Assembly: GCF_012489685.1 (NCBI RefSeq)
Contig: NC_080042.1
Span: 82,886,397-82,950,396 of the forward strand
Length of the DNA stretch: 64,000 nt
Reading direction: 5' to 3'
Source: Lotus japonicus
Taxonomy: Eukaryota > Streptophyta > Magnoliopsida > Fabales > Fabaceae
This document shows, piece after piece, positions 56,201 to 64,000 of this stretch. The notes under the pieces are model-generated. The model was not told the origin of the DNA and did not search any database. It saw nothing but the letters and a program-made list of their open reading frames with translations. Position 1 is the stretch's first letter. Each line of letters opens with the position of its first letter. The translations under genes and the position numbers were made by a program.

Positions 56201-58587
56201 AAATGGGAAACTCAAAATTAGTTAATAGTTAATACTAGCATATAAATAAAACAGAAAAAACTACAAAGCAAACTTATAAATATCACTTAAAAGTTTAGAG
56301 AGCAGTATACTTACAGTCCACCTAAAACTTTGATCGTGTCATAGAAAAACCATTGCAATGTTATAGAAGGACCGACCAGCATCATTCTAATAGGAAGGCT
56401 CCTGGTAAATAGATTGGCTAGCCCAATTCTTCTGACAGCCTGCGCACAATAAGAGAGGAGCACATTGAGTACAAGGGCTTTGATCTCTCAAGGAAGTATC
56501 ATTAACCAAATGTAAAGAAACATATACCAGCACAAGACTATCAGCCTTTCTGTTATAAAGAGAAGCCACAATATTGTCAGCGGGGTTAGAAATGAAGCTA
56601 CCAACAGATCCAGCTGCGTATCCAGCTAAACATGTCACACCAAGCTGTTGAGCTTTTGAACAGTCCTCCTTTTTTCTTTTGACAACGTTACGATACAAAA
56701 AATCAACTGAATGTTCGAATGTTGAGAACATAACCATGGAAACTGCCAAAAATACAGATGAACAATTAATACAGTTCATAGATGGACAACTGCAAGTGTT
56801 ATATCTAACTATCACTGAAACTTTCCATCACCATGCTAGATCAGAGTAGTAAAATTAATTATTTCCAGAACATAGTCCCATAGTATAATTGAATACTCAG
56901 CATGCTTAGCTTTGAAGAAGTCTATTGTTATTTTATTATTCAACATCTTTTGCTATTTCATTGATGAAAAGCAATCCTAATCAGTCAAATTAAACTGGTA
57001 CAATGTGGTAATGATAACATAATGATTGGAAATACAATTTTTACCGGACACTAAGGGTGTGACTGTGTTTGCAATTTGAGATTTGAAGGGGAGGGAAGGG
57101 AAGAGGGAGGCTTATGAGAAGCCCTCCCCTTGTTTGGGAGATTTTTATTAAGGGGGGGAAGGGTTTGGGGAGTTTATGAAAACCCCTCAAAGACCCTCCT
57201 ATAATTACTTTGTGGAGTTCCCCCAACTTGGGGGATTTTGTGAAATTTTGAACTTCCAAACGAAAGGAGGGCTTACACCCCTTTCCCCTCTCTTCCCCTC
57301 CCCTCCCTTTCCCCTCAAAGCTGTCCCCTCTCCTCCCCTAAAAACTCATAAACAAAGCCTAGGCAGAGCAGGAATGACAAAGTAAAGATACTGAAACACA
57401 TCTACAGAGTAAGACAGTATGTTAAAATATCAGAAAAAATCCTGATATGCAGTTATGGAAGATTTCACAAAGTATAAGGGTAACGAGGATACAGATGTAG
57501 AAATAGCACTGATGATGACTCTTTACTTTTTAAATATAAAATTTTACTGCCCTAACTATTGTAGCATGAAAAAAGCTTCAAGAGATTATGAAATTACATG
57601 GAAGGTTTCGGCCCAAAAGTGGAACAAGTCCACGGTAGAATCTGCAAGCAGTACACAGAATAGAAGATAAATAATCATAATCTTCCCCTAAAGACAGACG
57701 CACACAAAGCAGGAAACTAACATATTGAATCTCTCCTTACCCTCGCATGCCTTCTGATGCATATAACTTTGGAAAGCCATCATACAAGCCCTTTGCGAAA
57801 CTGCGTTGTGCTTGAACCTTCACTTTAACAGCTTCAAACGGGCACAGAGCTAAATTGGCAAATACTTCAGCAGACGCGCTGCTAAGAAAGAAAACAAGAC
57901 TCCTGTTCTGGTCCACCAACACATTGGAATAAACCCCCTTGAAATATTCATATAAACCAAATCTACATCCTCCTTGAGCACCATAGCCAAAGAACTTGCC
58001 AGTCCAACCTCTCCAAAGAACAGAAGGCCCTTGTTCCCTCAATAACGTCGTAAAGCAAGTTGAAATGCTGTAATACTTAACAGGATGCACCTACAAGTAA
58101 CAAAATCACTTGCCCCATCAACAAATATGATCAAATCAACAACATGGTCAGTCCTAAACATTAGGGAAAACATTCATTCAAATAAAGGGTAGCCAAAAAA
58201 ATCCAACTTTTCCACTTCTTGTTGTTACTGCATTAGGGCTAAAAATCATTCTCAAAAAGGGTAGCCAAAAAAATTCAACTTTTCCACTTCTTGTTACAGC
58301 AAATTAGGGTTAGAATCCATTCTCAAAAAAGGGTAGCCGAAAAACTCAAATTTCCCACATTTTGATACACAACAAAAGTGTAAAGCGATCCTCACTCTAA
58401 TCAAACAAAGCAAAACAGGGTGTGAAGAACAAATGGAATCGAAGAAATGCACCTGCATATTGACTTTCAAGACATCAAGAGGAGTGGTGACAAGGTGAGT
58501 GGTACCAGCACTGATCGTTCCAGCAATGGCACAAAGGGCGTAGTATCTGGCCGTTAATTTCTCGCAGATTCTTCCATCCATGGCCAT
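53236..58587 (-). CDS. PHT3;3: Mitochondrial phosphate carrier (PHT3;3 / MPT1 type)
   Basis: Exons on the minus strand: 58453-58587, 57741-58090, 57598-57641, 56528-56742, 56315-56439 and 53236-53287. They give 921 nt (306 aa), all GT-AG. The product is an inner-membrane carrier importing phosphate into the matrix for ATP synthesis. Three ~100-residue mitochondrial carrier repeats, two helices each, are visible by signature: TPLDVLKVNMQ, CPFEAVKVKVQ and NPADNIVASLYN (the third is degenerate, as in phosphate carriers). Other landmarks are LWRGWTGKFFGYGAQGGCRF, SKAQQLGVTCLAGY and LFTRSLPIRM. There is no long presequence, which fits the short MPT1-like branch. The start MAMDG is the first ATG, with a second Met two codons on. 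Intron 5 (3 kb) holds a Copia relic. Confidence 0.93.
54060..54232. mobile_element. MITE with TA target duplication, copy B
   Basis: This is the same family as 26039-26214, inverted. Both carry TACACAC...CACTTCATTTTCACCTCTTT and long CTCTCT/TTTTCTTTT runs. TA flanks it at 54058-54059 and 54233-54234. It is inserted in the left LTR of the Copia relic. Confidence 0.78.
55224..55403. mobile_element. MITE with 3-bp target duplication (PIF/Harbinger-like)
   Basis: 180 bp bracketed by CTA (55221-55223 and 55404-55406). The termini are inverted: left TGTGCATGTTTGG, right complement TGTGCGCTTGG. The interior has repeated CACGTTGAGTT(T/C)AACG motifs. It interrupts the right LTR of the Copia relic, whose sequence resumes after it. 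Confidence 0.65.
56131..56151. repeat. (AC)n microsatellite
   Basis: Ten to eleven uninterrupted AC units within the last intron of the phosphate carrier gene. Confidence 0.9.
57050..57362. mobile_element. MITE-like element in PHT3;3 intron 3
   Basis: About 310 bp of purine-rich sequence mirrored by pyrimidine-rich sequence: GAAGGGGAGGGAAGG on the left, CCCTCCCTTTCCCCT on the right. The outer ends are roughly inverted (left ...GTGTTTGCAATTTGAG; right complements TAGGCTTTGTTTATGAG). It would fold into a long hairpin. The target duplication is unclear. Open frames crossing it are artefacts. Confidence 0.55.
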
Positions 58588-58614
58588 GACAAACACTGTC
58601 AAATTCAAGTGGTT

Positions 58615-58647
<33 letters not shown>

Positions 58648-59653
58648 TTGTTTCAGTGTAAAGAAGGGTTCTCAGTTCTCACTCACACACTCACCCTTCA
58701 GCTTCCATTTGATTCCTTCCACCAAGTGTAACGTGTTTAAAGAAGCATTGAGAGAAAGGGACCAAATTAGCGGTGGTAAAGTGTGACACACACACACGAA
58801 CACAGACCAAGTGTAGTTGTTTGTTGAATCGAAGAATCTGATTCTATGTAACGCAACCAAAACTATGAATAGTCAATTGATACCCCACATTGCAGGAACC
58901 TCTTTGGGCTTTCCGGAAAACTTGGAAAAGGTAATCTTATTACCCAAAAAGGAGCCGCGTTTACTATGGGCCACTTTTTTGTGGTCCATGGTTACACCAC
59001 CTGCTTTTGACCTGCTAGTGCAGGTCCAGCAGGTATTTTTAAATTTTTAAAAAATAAAATACTTAATATATTATATATAATTAGTTATATAGTTAGTAAT
59101 TTTCTTAATGTTGATTTGCACTAACTGAGTTAGGTAATTGTATCAGTAAAAAAAAAAATTTGGAACATAATTAATACAACTTAAACAAACTACTAATTGG
59201 GTCATGTAATTAATACATACAACTTAAACAAACTAACACAAACTACAATAAATTTTCCCCTCCTTTCTAACTGAAAATAACCCAAATTCATATCCCGATT
59301 CACCCCGATTCATTCACATTCATCATCACCAGCTTTCTTCTTTCTTCCTTGTGAACAACTCCAGGACGGCTAGGGTTCATGAGGTTTGATTCTCATCTTC
59401 AAATCCTATCCAGATCTGACGCCTCCCTTCTCGGCAGCTTTCTTCTTTCTTCCTCATCAACAGGTTCGTTGTCGCTTTTACCTTCTCATTACTGCATCTT
59501 CCTTCTGTGAATGATGTTGTAGAGGTTTTATTGCTTTCACCTTCTAATGAATGTGTTCGATCTGGGTTTCCTATGCAGTAGTGTGGAACGGGTTGGTTAG
59601 GCGGTGGGAACGGGTTCGCTAGTGGGAACGGGTGGGTTCGGTGGCTGTTGAAC
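58588..59653. other. Region between the phosphate carrier and the FAR1-like remnant
   Basis: Contains the carrier 5' UTR with a (TTTC)n tract at 58613-58646, then intergenic DNA, and from about 59280 a CT-rich stretch that looks like the leader of the plus-strand FAR1-like gene. Confidence 0.4.
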
Positions 59654-60682
59654 ATGTCTTCCCATACCCAGGAGTCTAGGTCGAACACTCTGATAGATGA
59701 TGCAGCACTTGGTTCCTCTGCGCTTCAGGTAACAGCTAAATTGCATAATATGGTTTCCAGTGGCAAAGTGTTTCATTCCTTGAGAAGTGTTGTGTGATTT
59801 TAAATTAAATTATAGCATCTTGTTTTCTTAGTATATGGGTTGTTTGATTTGGGGAAATTTATTTAATTTTACTGCGCCAGGGTCCTCAGCATGTTGTTGG
59901 AGTAATGGTTGAAGGAGGGGAAGGTGATGTACATGTCTTTGTTGATGAGGAACAAGGGACTGATGACGTTCAGGAAAGTGGAGAAGAAGGAGAAGAGCAA
60001 GGGACTGACTATGATGAAGAAGATGAAAAAGAGTCTGAAAATGGGGTTGAAGAACAAAATGTTGATGTGGAGCCGCCAACTGAGATTGCTATCAATGGTT
60101 TAGAAGATTTGGGGATGGTAAATTTCAAAGAACTATCTGTCAATAACATAGTCACCTATCACTTTCCGGATCGTGAGGTTGCTTACTTGTTCGCATGGAA
60201 TCATATGGCATTCCATGCGATCATATTCTTGCTGTTTGTAGATATCTAGACCTGCCTGGAATTCCCTCATCATTAATTATGGGGAGATGGAGCAAGTATG
60301 CAAAAGATGGGCTTGAGCTGCGTGGGGAACAATTGGGTGCATGGGACCCATGGATATGTGTAGATTTACAGTATTGAGGGAAAACTGCAGGCGAATGTCT
60401 AAAGCAGCATGTAGAGCACCGGAAACATTCCGGGACACAAATGAACTGGTTCTAAAGCAAGCAAGGAAGTTGGAGAAATTGGAGAAAGGTGATGGAGTGA
60501 AACAAACTGTGAATATGGTGGCCAACGATGCTGAACAATACTTGCGTGACCCACTCAAACCCATCAAAAGGCGCATTGGTGGTGCTTCTAGAGGTAGTGG
60601 ACCGGGGAGGTGTACTTCCCACTGTGGTCTTTGTGGCGGAGCAGGCCATAATCGGAAAACATGCCTACGGGCCACACAGTGA
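59654..60682 (+). pseudogene. FAR1-related / MULE-type protein, internal deletion derivative
   Basis: Exon 59654-59728 (MSSHTQESRSNTLIDDAALG) splices to 59881 onward. The frame gives an acidic stretch and then the FAR1-type opening LSVNNIVTYHFPDREVAYLF. At about 60185-60195 it jumps, with a frame change, into the SWIM zinc finger region MESYGIPCDHILAVCRYLDL, so the DNA-binding domain and MULE transposase core are deleted. A second frame change near 60340 leads to CRRMSKAACRAPE and a C-terminal CCHC knuckle (CGLCGGAGHNRKTC), ending at 60680-60682. FAR1-family proteins are domesticated MULE transposases acting as transcription factors. This copy cannot work as either. Whether it derives from a host FRS gene or an active MULE cannot be told. 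Confidence 0.72.
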
Positions 60683-61818
60683 AGTGAGTATTTATGTACA
60701 TGGTTCTGTTAGGCATTGAGTATGCAATATATGCATAGAATTGTAAAATTACATATACGGTCACTATTTTGCTTTCTACCACTGTTACCACTGACTTCTA
60801 ATTTGCCTCTGTTTTTTGTCATCTCACAGGTGGGGCTGCACTATTGGAAGGGAATCACACACTATCTATCTTGGAAGGGGAACCTCGCCGGTGGATGTTG
60901 GGTGCTCTGAGTAGCACGGTTGTTTCAGTAATGTTATTCGTGGATTTGTAATGTTCTTTTTCATAAATTGGTGTGGATTTGTAATGTTTTATTTGAACTA
61001 TCAGTACTTTAAATGGTCTGTTTTTTAAATTCCTGGTACAATATGCTTGTTACATTTGACATGGTATGTACTAAATTGTGTATTTCACTTGTAATATGTG
61101 AGATGTGTATTTCACTAGTAATTTGTGGGGTTTGGAAATGGTTTTCAAACATTTTTATGTGAGGAGTGTGGTTTCAAACCACGGTTATTCCTTGAGTTTC
61201 TAGTGATAGGAAATATTTTTTATGTGAGGGGTGTGGTTTGGATGAGATTAAAGGGATTAAAACCTATTAGAAATCCCTTGAGGGTGAAGTGAAGAAGAGG
61301 TTGAATTAAATTAATACTAGTTATTACAGAGGTTGAATAAGAACCAATTAATACTATTTAATACTAGTTAATACAGAATAATACCAAAATAAAAACCAAT
61401 AACTACTTTATTTGGTTGCCAACTTGCAATCCCTTGAATTTCTTGAATTAGGTTCATTTTTTACTTCACCCACTGTCTTCACCGCCAATTCAAAAAGAAA
61501 TTACAAAAAAACTCTCTTTTGGATCCTTTTTTCCTTTTTTTCTAATACTAATAATTATCCCAAATTTAAATAGTTTGGACCAATTTTTTAGTTACTTACT
61601 CACTAAATTTTCGATACCCTCACTACCTAGTTTTATTGTGTTATGTTAAGTTGTAATGGAAAAATATATGCCCAACACAAAGTGAACTTCATTGAAATAG
61701 TAATGGCCATAATTGGCTACAAAATGGAAGAGGGACAAAGGGGATGACAACAAATGACAGAAGTAGAAATTATTTTGTTCACACGGGCACACACAGGCAT
61801 AGCATTATACTGAATCCT
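60683..61818. other. Intergenic stretch
   Basis: AT-rich, no gene recognised. It holds the downstream region of the FAR1-like remnant and the 3' side of the B3-like gene. Confidence 0.4.
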
Positions 61819-62444
61819 TCACACAAGGCGGTCAGCTGCGCGCGAGATCGAGATAGCAAAAACATCTTCAAAAATTGTTGGCATGCAATATATATGGTCT
61901 CCAGGCCCAACATGATTCTCCACCTTGAATTGATACCAACCCTTAGCAAATGAACACTGGTTTCCAGTGGCATAGTGCCACGACACTTTGACAGTATAAA
62001 GCTTCACATACTCATATACAAAAATGATCTTCTCATATTTCCTATCAAGCCACCTTTCTGCAAACCATGCAGGGACCGCCTACATGAAGTGATGAAAATA
62101 GCATGATTTAAGAAAAAATTTAACAAGATTTTAACAAGATAATAGGGGTGGAAATTCATGAATGAAGTGATGAAACCATGGTTGTAAGAAAATATGCTTA
62201 CCAATGCTTGACCTTTTACAGCTTGAGACTTTGTAATGGGTTTAACAAAGCCTGGACCAAATGGAATTTCACCTTCCCTAACCTCCTTCCCTACAAACCT
62301 TGGATCATTGCTTCGAATCCATCCATAAGGGTAGTCATCGGTACCATCAGAATCACTTTCATAATAAACATCAGCATCAGAATCAGATGAGATGTCAATA
62401 ACCTCAGTTTCGTTTGGGGGTGGGAATTGGCTAGAGCTGGCCAT
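61819..62444 (-). CDS. Small B3-like domain protein
   Basis: Two exons, 62202-62444 and 61819-62079, join in frame (504 nt, 167 aa) with GT-AG borders. The start MASSSQFPPPNETEVIDISS opens an acidic, Ser/Asp-rich N-terminus (DISSDSDADVYYESDSDGTD). Exon 2 resembles a plant B3 DNA-binding fold: a strand of VKLYTVKVSWHY type, then FAKGWYQFKVENHVGPGDHI, matching the B3 pattern GW-x-x-F-x-x-x-N-x-L-x-x-GD, and a final strand ending ISISRA. B3 domains bind the DNA major groove in the nucleus. The family call rests on this pattern alone. It could instead be a transposon-linked B3-like protein, given its neighbours. Confidence 0.55.
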
Positions 62445-63298
62445 TGATAGACAATTGAGAGAAGAGAATGAGGAAATAATGGGAGAGAAGAAAGAAAGGA
62501 TGAGGTGACTTTATAGATAGGCAATGGTGACTGTGGCTTTAATAGATGAACGACCTTATGGGGGGGGAGGGGGGCGGTGGGTGAGGACTTAGGGAATGAT
62601 GGTGTTGGGAACACAAACATGCAAAAAAAGCTGTTTTGACCACACTAGGAAACAGTAAAAAGTAGATATGACAAGATTCCTTGACCAATAATCATAAAGG
62701 GGGGGGGAGATATGACAAGATTCCATTCACCAAGAATCATTAATGGGTGAATTAATAGCATTGACTGACCGTCTAATAGGGGAGGGGAGTCATTTTTTGT
62801 TCAATAAGGGAGGGGAATGGGGAATTGATATCAGTTAATATGCAAGCATTAAAATTACAGTTACAATGCAAACATTAAAATTACAGTTAAAATGCAAACA
62901 TTAAAATTAAAACAAAATGCAAACATTCATCCATATCATGGAATTTATTTCAACTAAATGCAAACATTCAACCAAATCAAGGAATTCATTCTCAAGTAAC
63001 TGAACAAATAGTCCATAGTGGGGGGGGAGGGGGTTAGTTCAGGATCCACCCATCAGGTGACAAAACCTTGCATTGCCTATCATAGGAAATTCAATTTGTG
63101 TTGCCACCACCAAATCCAAACCATCATTGTTGTAAAGTTAGAGTATATTACATGCCCAAAATCTGTGCAACACATATATATGCACAACAAAATAAGCCAG
63201 CCAACTATTAAATCCTATTGCTGCCTATTAAATCCTACTGCTGCCAGTGTTAAAAATGCAGCCAACAAAAAAATACACTTGCCCTTCAACCACAGACT
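62445..63298. other. Intergenic, G-rich runs and simple repeats
   Basis: Contains poly-G runs (about 62563, 62699 and 63020) and a short tandem repeat of AATGCAAACATTAAAATTA units at 62850-62930. No gene is seen. It includes the upstream region of the B3-like gene. Confidence 0.45.
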
Positions 63299-64000
63299 TC
63301 ACAAGGTCGCAGCTACCCCTTCAACATCAACAGTGTGACATGCATTCCAGAAGACATTGGCCTTCTCCTCCAAGCTCCTCCGAGTGTCATTGTGCTCACC
63401 ACATAACAGAGTTGTGGCAGTGTTCATGCGAACAACCCTTTCATTTGGCTAGCATAAGAAAAAAAAAAAACAGAAATTAATTCTCACAATCCAACAAAAC
63501 AGTCATGAACCATGCAGATGACTATTTACTTACATAGCCAGATTGATTGGGATTAAATCCAGAACCCAATTCAAGCTAACTTAACAACCACACAGCTGAA
63601 TCATGGCTGCAGTAAACATCAAAACAAGAAAGAGTTAACAAAACTTGACAAAATTATGAAATTAGCAGTTTAATGTTTAATTTCAATAAGGACTACCTGC
63701 TACCAGTATTGAGGATGCCCCTTGCTTCCTTTAGCTTCCAAGAATGAAAATCCACCATTTTCCGGTAAAAATTAGTTTCCACATATCTGTCCTCTGTGCT
63801 CATCATTTCAACCAATGTGTTGCACTGATACAATAAAAGCAAACAAATTAAAGTATGATGCTAGAAGGTAAAAAGTATTCAGATCTCCGTGAAGTATTAT
63901 ATAAACATTACCAATGTTTTCATGGATGCACATCTAACCGGTATGTCCTCCACATTAAGATGGGAATCCAAGTGGTAAATGGTGTAATCCCCAATGGAAA
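63299..64000 (-). pseudogene. Ulp1-type (C48) cysteine protease C-terminus, partial and broken
   Basis: Minus-strand exons 63912-64000 (runs off the window), 63697-63824, 63534-63606 and 63299-63448 keep one phase. Visible: DYTIYHLDSHLNV (the His-x-x-Asp strand of Ulp1-like proteases), LVEMMSTEDRYVE, HDSAVWLLS, and a C-terminal VRMNTATTLLCGEHNDTRRS typical of plant Ulp1-like proteins. Two faults: an in-frame TAG directly after HDSAVWLLS, and Ser where the catalytic Cys of the DCG(V/I)W motif should be. So this copy is inactive. Plants have many such genes, often carried by Mutator-like elements of the Kaonashi type. Exon borders are by eye; the N-terminal part is outside the window. Confidence 0.5.

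Noticed and set aside
57041..57259. Minus-strand frame rich in Pro and Leu
   Set aside because: Lies in the MITE-like purine/pyrimidine hairpin inside an intron.
1..64000. CRISPR arrays, operons, prophage or bacterial features
   Set aside because: No regularly spaced repeats of CRISPR type; spliced genes and plant transposons show a plant nuclear sequence.

Overview
This is a plant nuclear window: spliced genes with canonical GT-AG introns, plant-specific families (PIRL, FAR1-related), tRNA-Met-primed Copia and Ty3/Gypsy retrotransposons, MITEs, a SINE, a LINE tail and a Helitron-like repeat. The DNA is AT-rich and roughly half transposon-derived. I infer a eudicot, probably a legume, from the repeat style (for example inverted repeats beginning TAGGCTTAA and continuing with a TTTTGGTCCC motif). 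That is an impression, not a measurement.

Layout. 1-3.3 kb holds a hAT-type MITE and a 5'-truncated LINE tail with a 16-bp target duplication. 3.3-10.2 kb holds two head-to-tail copies of a ~3.3-kb non-coding unit with Helitron-like ends. 10.5-14.1 kb holds a rearranged Copia fragment with inverted LTR ends, flanked by a 405-bp duplication of host sequence. 14.6-32 kb (+) holds a MORC-type GHKL ATPase gene with a CW zinc finger (14 coding exons, 713 aa); intron 5 carries a very young, intact Ty3/Gypsy chromovirus in antisense. 33.9-41.9 kb (+) holds a small PPC/DUF296 gene whose intron carries a nearly intact Copia element in antisense. 42-45.3 kb is intergenic with degenerate MITEs. 45.3-48.3 kb (+) holds a PIRL leucine-rich-repeat gene (575 aa). 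48.9-49.95 kb holds a long-TIR element. 53.2-58.6 kb (-) holds a mitochondrial phosphate carrier of the PHT3;3/MPT1 type (306 aa), whose last intron carries an old Copia relic with two nested MITEs. 59.6-64 kb holds a FAR1-related/MULE deletion derivative (+), a B3-like two-exon gene (-) and a broken Ulp1-type protease end (-, runs off the window).

There is no operon-like functional unit. The host genes belong to separate processes: chromatin silencing (MORC, possibly PPC), intracellular LRR signalling and mitochondrial phosphate import. The spliced reading frames of all three main genes are consistent, with coding totals of 2142, 1728 and 921 nt.

The most interesting signals are: (1) the 35.8-41.4 kb Copia element has no tRNA-type primer binding site, and the sequence at that position is complementary over 14 nt to its own LTR, which suggests self-priming; (2) the abnormal Copia insertion at 10.5-14.1 kb; (3) the tandem Helitron-like dimer; (4) the cluster of transposon-linked domains at the right edge. 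All assignments come from reading the sequence by eye. No database search was run.
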